Below are positions 19,546-29,270 of a stretch of DNA of 64,000 nucleotides, in pieces. The position numbers were made by a program, and so were the translations under genes. The DNA is taken from positions 2,542,001 through 2,606,000 of the forward strand of contig JADWQD010000004.1 of the NCBI GenBank assembly GCA_016110215.1. The letters are read 5' to 3'. The notes under the pieces were generated by a model that saw nothing but the letters and a program-made list of their open reading frames with translations, did no database searches and was not told where the DNA came from. The first letter of the stretch is position 1, and every line of letters begins with the position of its first letter. The DNA is from Capronia americana. Its lineage: Eukaryota; Ascomycota; Eurotiomycetes; Chaetothyriales; Herpotrichiellaceae.

Positions 19546-21216
19546 ATGGACCAGTCGACTAGCTTCACCAGATCAAAGCGGGCAAAGAAGACCTTCTCCG
19601 GATGCTGGACCTGCAGGGAACGCCACGTGCGCTGCGACGAGGGTCGACCACGGTGCAGCAGATGCAAGAAAGCTGGCATCTCCTGCCGGGGATACGGCAT
19701 CAAACTCGTCTGGCTCGACCCGGACACGAACGAACGGCAACAGAAAATAAGGCGCGTCATTGATGATCCCACTCCGTACCATGCCGAGTCATTCTTGATG
19801 CCCATTGATGTTCAGAGTGCGTTGGACCGGCTGGAACAGGACAACGTGTCATCCGTGGGGCCCTTCTCCGTCCTCAATCTCTGTTCCGACTTGCAGAGCG
19901 GTATAGCTCGCACGCAGGATCCAAATCAATATGATCCGCACGTTTTCGAAACCTCGTCTAGCTCCTCGGCTTGCGACGTTGATGGTCAAGAACGAGCCGC
20001 AACAACTAGGCACCGAGCCAGCAGCATTACTTGCAACTCCCCAAGCAGTGTTGGTCGTCACCTTGATCTGTTGCCACGGCCCATGGAGCAGCGTGAGCTC
20101 ATTCACCACTGGGTCACATTCGTTTCGTGGCATCTGGTTCCGGTTGACGGACCAGACAATCCTTTCCGCAGTGTGCTCACACCGATGGCACTGGAAGGCT
20201 TGAACAGTTCGGCACAGGAGTCGAATGGTCGAGTTGCCCTCTTCCACTCGCTCTGCGCCACATCAGCATACAGTCGCGGTCAGCTTCTTAACGACGCCAG
20301 GGCCCTAACCCTGGCCGCAAAGCATTATCATCTGGCCCTTTGCCACCTTCGGCACAGCCTCGCAAGCCTGACGGGGACCGACCTAGATGCACAGCGCGAC
20401 TCCATAGTCGCGACTATCACAATGTTCTCGGTGATGGACATGGTCACCGGCCGCTCCTCGGAGTGGAGAACACACGTTGAGGGGGGCGTGTCGTTGTTAC
20501 CTACGGTCGACGGTAAAATATGGAACAGCGACAAGAGCACTTCCATGATTTACCAGAGCTACCTCGCCGTCGCAACATTGTGTAACATCGAGTTGCCCCC
20601 GGCCATAGCGGTTGAATCGGAGGGATGCCGGTGTTATGTGCTCGATAGTCTCTTCGGCCTGACACGGCCCATCCTTCAGTATATCATTAAGCTCAATTCA
20701 CTGCTGAGTAGGACTGCGGCGGGAGACGTGGATTCAGAGCTGCTGAACCAACTGGAGGAAGAGACGCGCCAGAACTCGCCAGAGACCATCAGTCTAGGAA
20801 GCATGGTCGACCCGCTTGCACGACAACTGGCTCGCCATCACGCGTTTGTCTTTCACTATGCTAGTCGCATCCATTTCGAAAGGATCGTGCGCCGCACCTC
20901 CCCGGTCGAGCTTCAGGATCTCGTTGCCCAAGCCGTCGAACATTTCGAGGAGATTGAGCGGCTAGGCGCAGACATGGTCGGTTGCACACTGATCTGGCCA
21001 CCGTTCATCGTAGCTTGCGAGTGTCTGCGCCCTGATCTGCAGAATCGTATGCTGGACTGGTACAAGGTCAAACGCCGTCACGGCTTTCTGAACCTTGAAA
21101 TCTCCAAGAATCTTGCGCAAGAGGTGTGGCGTCGGAGAAACGAGGCACCAAATGATATTGACGTTCGCTGGCAAGACGTGCGGACCGATTTAGAGATTGA
21201 CATTGTGCTTGCGTAA
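19546..21216 (+). CDS. Zn(II)2Cys6 fungal transcription factor next to DUR3 module
   Basis: One exon encodes 556 residues. The N-terminus has a complete binuclear zinc cluster, with cysteines spaced C-x2-C-x6-C-x6-C-x2-C-x6-C (core CWTCRERHVRCDEG, then CSRCKKAGISC) at about residues 20-47, preceded by basic residues. The remainder is the alpha-helical fungal-specific regulatory region. The start ATG lies only a dozen or so residues before the cluster, which is normal. It follows the amidohydrolase on the same strand, so it is a reasonable candidate for the local regulator of ureide use; that link is inference from position only. Confidence 0.9.
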   Translation: MDQSTSFTRSKRAKKTFSGCWTCRERHVRCDEGRPRCSRCKKAGISCRGYGIKLVWLDPDTNERQQKIRRVIDDPTPYHAESFLMPIDVQSALDRLEQDNVSSVGPFSVLNLCSDLQSGIARTQDPNQYDPHVFETSSSSSACDVDGQERAATTRHRASSITCNSPSSVGRHLDLLPRPMEQRELIHHWVTFVSWHLVPVDGPDNPFRSVLTPMALEGLNSSAQESNGRVALFHSLCATSAYSRGQLLNDARALTLAAKHYHLALCHLRHSLASLTGTDLDAQRDSIVATITMFSVMDMVTGRSSEWRTHVEGGVSLLPTVDGKIWNSDKSTSMIYQSYLAVATLCNIELPPAIAVESEGCRCYVLDSLFGLTRPILQYIIKLNSLLSRTAAGDVDSELLNQLEEETRQNSPETISLGSMVDPLARQLARHHAFVFHYASRIHFERIVRRTSPVELQDLVAQAVEHFEEIERLGADMVGCTLIWPPFIVACECLRPDLQNRMLDWYKVKRRHGFLNLEISKNLAQEVWRRRNEAPNDIDVRWQDVRTDLEIDIVLA

Positions 21217-21429
21217 GACCAGCAGTTAAGATAATACATATGAGCAGATACATAGAGTAGATGTCATGGCCCTTGCCATATTTCTTACTCTCACTTTACA
21301 ACAGGCGGGCTATGGGTAGAGCCGCGGCTGATGGCGCAGTAGTGCAGTCTAAAGAGAGCAACAAATGTTGTATTGTTCTGGTATTCCCATGGGCCGATAC
21401 GACACATCCTTGCCTGCCATGTGCACTCC

Positions 21430-22158
21430 CTAGTGCGCCGACTTTCCATCCTGCAACAACATCCCCACCAACTCGGTGAACATCTCCTTAACGTCTACCA
21501 TCTCCTTTGCCCATAGTCCCTCGTCCGTTTCTTCCTTGGCCAGCCCCAGGTCGCTTCCCCTCGCCGCCTTCTTCAAAAACCCCCTCCCATCCTCTCCTTG
21601 CTTAGGAAACATCAACCCCACACTTCTACTCACCACACTCATCCTCACCGCCAGAAGAACCTGCGTCAGCTGCTCCGCCGACTTCCCACCACCGTGGCCT
21701 CCATAACTCACTACCATGGCGGGTTTGCCAGCCCACTCGTTGAAGAGGTAATCGATCGCATTTTTCAGGTTCGCCGGAAAGGACCAGTTATATTGCGGGG
21801 TAACGAACACGAAGGCAGAGCACGAGGAGATGAGATGGGACCATTGTCGGGTGTGTTCATGGTGGTAGTCCAGCGGGTTTGTGATTGTTTGTGGGATGAC
21901 GGGCTCGTCAAAGAATGGGAGCGGATGATCCGCTAGGTCGACTAGGGAGAGCTCGTACGAGCTGGAGTCTGAGCCGGCGGGTTGGTGTTGCCTGAGCGTG
22001 TTGTAGACAAAAGTGCCGATTTGATCGCCTATCCGAGGGCAGCGTTGAGAGCAGATTATTACCGCGATCTTTGGCGGTGGAGATAGGGTCGTGGACAGGA
22101 GGTCATTGGTTGTTGCACTGGGAGTGGTAGACATCGTCACTAGGTTTGATGTTGACAA
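21430..22158 (-). CDS. NAD(P)H-dependent FMN reductase (flavodoxin fold)
   Basis: A single exon of 242 residues. The flavodoxin-like opening strand KIAVIICSQRCPRIGDQI is followed by the conserved HPLPFFDEP stretch, by PQYNWSFPANLKNAIDYLFNEWAGKP and by VVSYGGHGGGKSAEQL, which together bind FMN phosphate and ring. This matches Lot6/ArsH-type quinone or FMN reductases. A second in-frame ATG at 22134 is an alternative start, because the first 20 or so residues are low-complexity Ser/Thr. It is divergent from a flavin monooxygenase 847 bp away, which could indicate a shared role in redox or xenobiotic metabolism. Confidence 0.88.
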   Translation of the reverse strand: MSTSNLVTMSTTPSATTNDLLSTTLSPPPKIAVIICSQRCPRIGDQIGTFVYNTLRQHQPAGSDSSSYELSLVDLADHPLPFFDEPVIPQTITNPLDYHHEHTRQWSHLISSCSAFVFVTPQYNWSFPANLKNAIDYLFNEWAGKPAMVVSYGGHGGGKSAEQLTQVLLAVRMSVVSRSVGLMFPKQGEDGRGFLKKAARGSDLGLAKEETDEGLWAKEMVDVKEMFTELVGMLLQDGKSAH

Positions 22159-23005
22159 GGTGTCAATTGTCGGACGGTACTGGTGAAGGAAGTCTTGCTG
22201 GCTTTAGGGACTGATGTGGTCAAAGTTGAACCAGCAATGTATTTGTTGATCTTGGGAAAGTCTCGATATCGAGTCCCGGATGGCCTGTTGCTGTTGATGT
22301 AGCTGCTATGTCAGGCCGTGAGGTATTTCGGCCAGAATCAATGCAGGATTTATGTAATTGACCATTGCACACAGCATGCCAGTAGGTATAGATTAGGCAG
22401 ACAACAACCCAGTCGACATGATACCTAGCATTGCCCCGTTAACTCCAGAACCACTGCATCGCCGAACCGAGATTTAAGCGTTGCGAATAAATTCGGACTC
22501 TTTGCCACATTCCATTGCGACGGACCCACTTCCGAGTGGATACCAATCCATCATGCGCAGTAGCCAATCAACGCTTCCTTCACTTTTAGTCAGCCACACC
22601 AGTGAATCTTCGGCCCGCAAAGCTTGCGAGCCCCAAGCTTCGGTCTTCGGTCTTGAATCTGACACGAGGCTCGCTGTTGCACTCAATGATTGTGCCTCAC
22701 CATTTCCCGGATTGATCGTTCGCGTCAAAGAAACGGCCCCTGAAAAGTGTTATGGCATGTCGCGCGTGGCCCAGTAACAGGCGCTGCGGTGATGCCGGGC
22801 TGGCGGTGACACAGGTTGTGCCTGCGGATTTGAAAGGAATTGACCAACCCAGCACGTGAGTAAGCTCAAGGATTGTGATATAAGAAGGATCAGTCCCACT
22901 GAGATCAGGGGGTCAACCACAGATCTTCGCATATCAAACCACTCGCCCGGCAGCCAAAAGAACGCAATCGCCGTTAGAGCCGCTCGCACGAACAACAGAG
23001 AAATC
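22159..23005. other. Divergent promoter region, FMN reductase / FAD monooxygenase
   Basis: An 847-bp region between two start codons. ORFs inside it (22474-22777) carry no domain. An in-frame upstream ATG at 22856 exists, but the stretch it adds before 23006 is not conserved-looking. Confidence 0.5.
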
Positions 23006-24175
23006 ATGAGCAGCCTTCGCATCGCGATTATTGGTGGAGGTCCGGCGGGCCTCACCCTCGCACGACTTCTTCAGATCAATAATACACTCTGTACTGTCTT
23101 TGAACTCGACACTCAAGCCGTTAGTCGAGACCAAGGCGGTACAGTCGATCTTCACCCTCGCGGAGGACAGCTTGCTCTGAAGCATGCCGGCCTTACCGAC
23201 GAATTCAAAAAGTACTCTCGTCCTGAGGGTGAGGCGATGAAGCTGCTCAAATACGACGGCAGGGTCGTCTTTGATGAGAACATGGAGGGAAACGTCCGAC
23301 CGGAAGAATACGCCGATCGACCAGAGATTGATCGAATGAAGTTGCGGCAGCTCCTCTTTCAGTCGTTAGAGCCTGGTACCGTGGTTTGGGCCAAGAAGCT
23401 GCAGTGTGTGGAGAAGTCACTGACCAATCCTGGTCAATACGATCTCCAGTTCGAGGACGGTAGAGAGGAAGGATTTGATCTTGTGGTTGGCGCTGATGGA
23501 GCTTGGTCCAAAGTGCGCTCTTACTTGACAAGCCAACAACCCTATTATTCCGGAGTCACCGCCATTGAGCTCTGGGCTACAGAGTTTGACAAGAAACACC
23601 AGTGGCTGAGCGACTTTGTTGGTGCAGGTAACTGCTTCATGTTCGACGAAGGACGAGCTATCCAATGTCAAAAACTTGGAAACAACAGCATCCGTGTGTA
23701 TGCTGGTGTCCGCCAACCTGAGTCTTGGCTTGAGAACTGCGGTATTGATTGGTCCCAGCCAGAAAAGGCGAGGAAGGAGCTTGTCAAGCAGTACTATGCG
23801 GACTGTGGTGAAGATCTGAAGCGAGCTGTGCTCGACGCGAACGACAAACTTGTCCCTCGGAAGATGTGGATGTTGCCTGTGGGGTATCGCTGGAAGTCAG
23901 ATGGTGGAGTGACGCTCATCGGCGATGCTGCGCATTTGATGACGCCTTATGCTGGTGTCGGAGTCAATCTTGCCATGATTGACTCGTTAGATCTCGCGAA
24001 AGCCATCATTGGCTGCGACGGCGACAGCAGCAACATACCGGGCGCAATCAAAGCATTCGAGGACGAAATGCTGACCAGGGCCGAGCAGTTTGCCAAGAAA
24101 ACTTATAAGGGTCTGATCGGGCATTTCAGTGCCAATGGTTGTGAGGAGCTGCTTGAGCGATTGAAGGGGCGGTGA
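23006..24175 (+). CDS. FAD-dependent aromatic/TetX-like monooxygenase
   Basis: The start at 23006 (389 residues) is chosen because MSSLRIAIIGGGPAGLTLARLL puts the GxGxxG dinucleotide-binding motif at the very N-terminus, as in the family; the frame is open further upstream to 22856 but without family features. Other class A flavoprotein hydroxylase signatures: GGTVDLHPRGGQLAL, the DG motif VVGADGAWSKVRSYL, and the GD motif TLIGDAAHLMTPYAGVGVNLAMIDSLDLA. The RDQGG-DLH arrangement is closest to the TetX/fungal salicylate-hydroxylase-like subgroup. It uses NAD(P)H and O2 to hydroxylate a ring substrate; the substrate is unknown. It is flanked by an FMN reductase and, tail to tail, by a Zn2Cys6 regulator. 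Confidence 0.9.
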   Translation: MSSLRIAIIGGGPAGLTLARLLQINNTLCTVFELDTQAVSRDQGGTVDLHPRGGQLALKHAGLTDEFKKYSRPEGEAMKLLKYDGRVVFDENMEGNVRPEEYADRPEIDRMKLRQLLFQSLEPGTVVWAKKLQCVEKSLTNPGQYDLQFEDGREEGFDLVVGADGAWSKVRSYLTSQQPYYSGVTAIELWATEFDKKHQWLSDFVGAGNCFMFDEGRAIQCQKLGNNSIRVYAGVRQPESWLENCGIDWSQPEKARKELVKQYYADCGEDLKRAVLDANDKLVPRKMWMLPVGYRWKSDGGVTLIGDAAHLMTPYAGVGVNLAMIDSLDLAKAIIGCDGDSSNIPGAIKAFEDEMLTRAEQFAKKTYKGLIGHFSANGCEELLERLKGR

Positions 24176-24291
24176 CCTCAATTGGCTAACGATGGACCAA
24201 GCTGTTGCGTTCTAGGTTGGGGAAATGCGGCGGTTCAGATTAGATACTGTAGACTGGGTTATGCGTGAAGGAGCGCATATATCATCGGGTA

Positions 24292-25775
24292 TTATCCCAA
24301 CAGGGGTTCAAGAAGCGGTGCCTTAGTATTTGGCTCTGATGCTGTATCCAACCACAACTGTTGCAACCCAAATTCAAGCGGCTTGAAAGCAACGCCACAA
24401 TTTTCTCTGACATACTTCATGGATCTAGACATGGCATTTTGGCGTCGAAAGATTGCGTCCCGGTAATGGGAAGATTCGGTCTGACTCCTCATTGAAGGGG
24501 AAGTTAGATTGGAGAGTAACATGTCCAACCGTATCATGGCAGAATTAGAGACACAATCGACCACCGCAAGCAAAATGCCCTCTTCGTCTAAGCCTTTGTT
24601 GTTGTCTGAACTTACCTCAAGAGCACCGGAGACGCAGGAGACAGGGGAGACTTCTGTACAATACCACCATTCGAGGGCCTGTTTCAGCGACAATATCTGG
24701 TGAAAGACATGTTCACGGCTCTGAGTGAGCTCCGTTTGGGGCATAGCCATACTTGCAATCTGCGCCATTATCTCGGATGCTTGCAGGGTCAGACGGGGAA
24801 TGTCGACCAGGAAGTCGCAGAGTTGCGCTCGCAGAGAAATGCTGGCAGGCTCCCCATCGAGGATCCGCCTCGACGAGTCCAGCAATTGGCGCCACTCTTG
24901 CTGCGAAAGGAAGCAGATCCGACCAGCGCTTGCGTCCTGAACAATAAACCAGGCCCTCTGAGACTCAAGCATCGCTAGCTCGAATGGCTGTGTAAATCGT
25001 CTAGCGCCCGACTCCTGAATCAAGAGTCTAGTGCCTTGACAAAGTTGACTCCATCGTCCGCGCTTGTCATTCATTATCAGTTCGCACAGTTGGAGAATGA
25101 TGGATGAACATATTGTCTCGGCATCTGTACGTGTTTGTGGTATGCTCAGGCATTGCCGGAGAGACTGCAGACTCTGAGCGTATAGGCGGATCGAAGCATC
25201 GGATGCACACGAGGCGCGCCTGAGAGTGTCCGTATATAGACTGCACAAGCACGACACGGCATCGTCCAGTGCCCTACTACGACCGATTCGAGCAGGAATC
25301 ATAGCATAGAAGCTTCCATGGGACTTTATGGGAAAAGTGGTTCGGCGGCAGTGCGGATCGTCCAGAATATAACAAAGCTGAGAGCGGATTTGATCATGTG
25401 GTGGATGCAGCGGCCCCATAATGCTAAGTTGACGTGTATGTTGGCTGCTCTTGGGATCCTTCTTGAACACAATCCTACTGCCCAGAAGCACATCGATCTC
25501 CGACAGGCTGGGATCGTCAACATCCTCAAAGATGTACCTCTTCTTCTGGTAGATTGATTCCAGCTGACGGCTCTCATCGACGAACTTCCATCTTCGGGCA
25601 TAACCTGGACATCGCCAGCCAGCTTTCACACAGGCCGAGCACTCAGGTACTTCTTGTCCGCACTGTATGGTATAACTTAGCCTGGATCCAGTGTGCTTCA
25701 GGAACCAAAACACCTCACTTTCTTCTTACGTTGTCGACAGACCTGGCAACCGGTGCTCTTGTAAGTTCCAACCAT
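24292..25775 (-). CDS. Zn(II)2Cys6 transcription factor with zinc cluster split by an intron
   Basis: Two exons, 25775-25719 (57 nt) and 25662-24292, give 475 residues. The long ORF alone begins inside the intron and lacks half the zinc cluster. Adding the 19-codon first exon (ending CQVCRQRKKK) to the second (starting CGQEVPECSACVKAGWRC) restores an exact C-x2-C-x6-C-x6-C-x2-C-x6-C cluster starting at residue 10. The 56-nt intron has a GTGAGG donor and ends in ATACAG. The rest is a fungal regulatory region of the type often found in repressors or activators of secondary or aromatic metabolism. It converges on the FAD monooxygenase gene (116 bp between stops), which suggests but does not prove a regulatory link. 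Confidence 0.88.
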
Positions 25776-26076
25776 GGCAGAAAGCCCGTCTGGAAGATCC
25801 AAGCCGCATCATCGCATCATTGTGGTCTTAGCTAGTTGTAGGCAGGTCGAACATCACAAAACTCAATGCAGTGAGGAGGAGGTGAAAATACAGTGACGCA
25901 TTCGTGTTTCTAAAAATTGCCGGGAGATCTTCGGGGCGACTTCCATCCAACCTGCGACGCGAAAACTTTCAAGTTGCCCTTACTTCAGTGAACACTGAGC
26001 CCTTGTGAACGTCGTCGGCTATCTCTTACGAGTTGGAGATGGTATCTAGATTAACTCAGGTGCGCTACTACTCGAT
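25776..26076. other. Short divergent promoter, Zn2Cys6 gene / RRP6
   Basis: A compact 301-bp region between two divergent start codons. No motif is claimed. Confidence 0.5.
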
Positions 26077-28548
26077 ATGGATTTGACGGCCGACTTCAAG
26101 GCTTTCCAAGACCTTGTTCAGACCTCCCTCATCAATGTGACGAGGAGCGCAACACAAGTTTCTAACCAGGACTTGAGCTTCCATCGCTCGTCCAGTGAGA
26201 AACTGTCTCGCTCACTCGACCGCCAGAATGCCCATCTTTTGCGCCTAACCGGCAAGCTGCTCAAAGCTGCCACCCGAGATACACAGCTCAAGCCTCCCGC
26301 TCTTCAAAGCCAAGATGATGTAGAGGACAATTGGCGTGGCATAGTCGATGTTGTGGACGGTCTGCTGGAGAAGGCTGACTCTGCCCTTGATGAGTTCTCC
26401 GGTGTCATCAAGCCCGCCAGTCCGACCCGACAGGACACCGAGACACCTGGACCAGCGAAGACTGCATTCGGTGTGCAGAGGTGGGCCAAGGACAACGTGC
26501 CAAAGCCGCAGACCGCTTTCGAGAGACAGGTGAACAATTCTGACGATACTCCTTTCAAGCCTCTGCTACAAACGAAGCCTCATGCTACGATACCGTTGGA
26601 GGAAAGTGTAGGCAATGCCGAGACAGGGTACAAACACCCATATGCGCAAGAGATCGAAGACTACAAATACCCTCTTTCCGTCTACCAGTTCAACGAACCG
26701 ACTCCCTTTACCCCCATTAACGAAAACAATGCCATCTACGTCGACACAGAAGAAGGTGTAAAGGACATGTTACAAGACCTCAAGAAGGCCAAGGAGATTG
26801 CAATTGATCTCGAACACAACGATCAACGTTCCTACGTCGGTCTCGTCTGCCTCATGCAGATCAGCACGCGAGATAAAGATTGGATCATAGACACCCTGAA
26901 ACCCTGGCGCGAGAAGCTTCAGATCCTCAATGAAGTCTTCTCCGATCCCAGTATATTGAAGGTCCTCCATGGTTCCAACATGGACATCATCTGGCTCCAG
27001 CGCGACCTCGGGCTCTACATCGTTGGCCTGTTCGATACATTCCACGCAGCCTGTGCGCTGCAGTTCCCGGGCAAAGGTCTGAAACATCTCCTGTTGCAGT
27101 TCGCCAATGTCCACGCTCAAAAGCAATTTCAGCTCGCTGATTGGCGAGTTCGACCTCTACCTCAGCATTTACTTGACTATGCCCGTAGCGACACGCACTA
27201 CCTACTCACAATATACGACCACCTACGAAATATGCTCATCCAAGGCTCCTCCGCCAACGTCAATCTCACGAATTACGTTCTCACGCAATCCAAGAAAGAA
27301 GCTCTGCAAGTATACACTCGTCAACCTTATGACTTGGAAACGGGCGGTGGCTCACTCGGTTGGTTCAGCTTGCTGACAATGCGCTCCACGAATACCCTGA
27401 GCAAGGAACAACTTGGCGTCTTTCGAGCCCTCCACGCATGGCGCGATGCGAAAGCGAGAGAGCTAGATGAGGGAGTTCAATACATCCTTCCCAACCGAAC
27501 GTTGTGGCTAGTCGCCGAGAACATGCCTACCTCGGCCCTGAACTTTCATCACGCTTGCAGAGGCGAGGCTAAGTTCGTGCAAAACCGTATCCCGGAGATC
27601 GTGGAGGTCGTCAAACAAGGAAAATCCGCAGGCAAGGACAGCAAGTCACATATCGAAATACTCGAGTACTGTGAGAAAGCTCTCGGCGTGACCGTCCGTC
27701 GTCCACGCAAGGAAAGGAAAGAACCCACTCAAACCAGCTATTCGGGTTTGGGAGAAACGCTGAAACAGTTGGCCGCCAGTCGATCAACCAACTCCCTCAA
27801 CTACGATGGTATCGCAGACGTCGAGAACCCCATTGCATTTCGTTCTTCAGCATCCACCTTCTGGGGCGACGTGACGCCACAATACCAACAACTTCCAGCA
27901 AACATCGCCGCCGCAACTGAAGCGCTCTCTTCAATCCTGCCACTGGGGCACTTCACAGCGCCGCAAGGACCCACGCAAAACCTGCCTCAGGCCATCGCCG
28001 GAACCCTCCACCCTCGAACCGAAGAGCCCGTCAATTCGGGAACGTCATTGGGAGCCAAAGACCACATCCATGCCAGAGCAAGTGAGATCTTCACACTCCG
28101 CTCCGCGAACCAAGGCAAGAAACGCAAAGCCGATGAATCCGACGAAGAAGAAGGCGAAGCCGCCCCTGTTACAGCCGGCTCATCTGCACCCTCAACCCCT
28201 ACCGCCTTGTCTCCCCATCAGCCTACCGATGCTCCTCCCGAGTACGAAGCCGCTCGAGCAGCGAAGAAAGCTCGCAAGGCAGAGAAGAAGGCGATGAAAG
28301 CCGCCGAGAAGGCAGCTGCAGACGTGGCTGCTCAAAATGCAACACCATTTGACTATGCGAATGCACCGTCCCTGCTAAATTCGGCGGGTGGTGCAAATGG
28401 TGGTGGTCCAAACGCAAGTGGCAAGGGTGGGAAGGACGATGTGAAGAGGATGAACCCTTTCGCCAAGGCCTTGGATACGACTACGGGCGCGAGGAGGAAT
28501 AAAATGGGCAAAGAATTGGCGGGGAAGAGTATGACTTTCAAGTCATAA
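26077..28548 (+). CDS. RRP6: Nuclear exosome 3'-5' exoribonuclease RRP6
   Basis: A single exon of 823 residues. Domains in order: PMC2NT (about residues 10-105, the Rrp47-binding N-terminal helices); a DEDD-Y exonuclease domain (about 215-385) with motif I IAIDLEHND, motif II HGSNMDIIWLQRDLG and motif III LLDYARSDTHYLL; an HRDC domain (about 440-515) starting SKEQLGVFRALHAWRD; then a disordered Lys/Ala-rich tail (KKARKAEKKAMKAAEK). All four acidic metal ligands and the Tyr are present, so the enzyme should be active. Rrp6 trims and degrades rRNA, snoRNA and aberrant transcripts with the nuclear exosome. It is a conserved single-copy gene; function is well supported by family. Confidence 0.97.
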   Translation: MDLTADFKAFQDLVQTSLINVTRSATQVSNQDLSFHRSSSEKLSRSLDRQNAHLLRLTGKLLKAATRDTQLKPPALQSQDDVEDNWRGIVDVVDGLLEKADSALDEFSGVIKPASPTRQDTETPGPAKTAFGVQRWAKDNVPKPQTAFERQVNNSDDTPFKPLLQTKPHATIPLEESVGNAETGYKHPYAQEIEDYKYPLSVYQFNEPTPFTPINENNAIYVDTEEGVKDMLQDLKKAKEIAIDLEHNDQRSYVGLVCLMQISTRDKDWIIDTLKPWREKLQILNEVFSDPSILKVLHGSNMDIIWLQRDLGLYIVGLFDTFHAACALQFPGKGLKHLLLQFANVHAQKQFQLADWRVRPLPQHLLDYARSDTHYLLTIYDHLRNMLIQGSSANVNLTNYVLTQSKKEALQVYTRQPYDLETGGGSLGWFSLLTMRSTNTLSKEQLGVFRALHAWRDAKARELDEGVQYILPNRTLWLVAENMPTSALNFHHACRGEAKFVQNRIPEIVEVVKQGKSAGKDSKSHIEILEYCEKALGVTVRRPRKERKEPTQTSYSGLGETLKQLAASRSTNSLNYDGIADVENPIAFRSSASTFWGDVTPQYQQLPANIAAATEALSSILPLGHFTAPQGPTQNLPQAIAGTLHPRTEEPVNSGTSLGAKDHIHARASEIFTLRSANQGKKRKADESDEEEGEAAPVTAGSSAPSTPTALSPHQPTDAPPEYEAARAAKKARKAEKKAMKAAEKAAADVAAQNATPFDYANAPSLLNSAGGANGGGPNASGKGGKDDVKRMNPFAKALDTTTGARRNKMGKELAGKSMTFKS

Positions 28549-29270
28549 ATCGCTATCCTGCCGCCCTAGCTGGCCGACTGACTTAGCTGGCAATCATCAA
28601 AGTGCACACTGCCGAGAGGACGTTGAGCCAGTGCACCATAGTAGGAAGCATAATCTGCGAAGGGCTCTTGGCTTCTTAAGCTTCTTTTATAGCATAACTG
28701 CAGCGGCACGGTCGCTGGCAATGACCATAAACGGAATTGGACCCTTGGTTAACGCTGTCACAAATAATTTTTATGTAATGATTCTCCTTAGGCTCAGACA
28801 TGAAGGTTGGCTCCGTGTCTGGCCTGCAAAGCTCCGCAATGACTCCCGCGAACGTTTGATGGTCTTGTATTCCTGCATGTCTTGATTCAATACTGTGGTT
28901 TCGACTGAAGCTCATATTCCTGCGCCATGCTTTCCCTCATACATAGGTCCACCGCCGAAGACCTGACGTTCAGCCTTCCGTCAGGAGTCTCCTCTTTGCA
29001 AGTTTTATGGATGCTGTGCCTGGGAAGAGTCCCAGCCTTAATTCAATATACTTGATCTGATGTTGCTGTTAAATAGATTCAGATGTTACTGAGCTCTGCG
29101 AGATAGACACTCTTCTGTTCCTTCGTTCCTCGTAATAGTTGAGTTCTGGTGTTCTTCAAACTTGTTCAGGGTGCTCGAGAGCAAACCCATCCATCCAATT
29201 CCATTACACAGGAGGCCGTCACCGTCTTCTCTTACACGTCTGTCTGTTCACCTGCATTTAGTACCTGCAC
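28549..29270. other. Intergenic region between convergent genes
   Basis: 722 bp between the RRP6 stop and the stop of the F-box-like gene. Only short ORFs without domains are present. Confidence 0.5.

Noticed and set aside
22856..23005. Upstream in-frame ATG extending the FAD monooxygenase by 50 residues
   Set aside because: Family proteins begin just before the GxGxxG motif; the extension is neither a signal peptide nor a targeting sequence.
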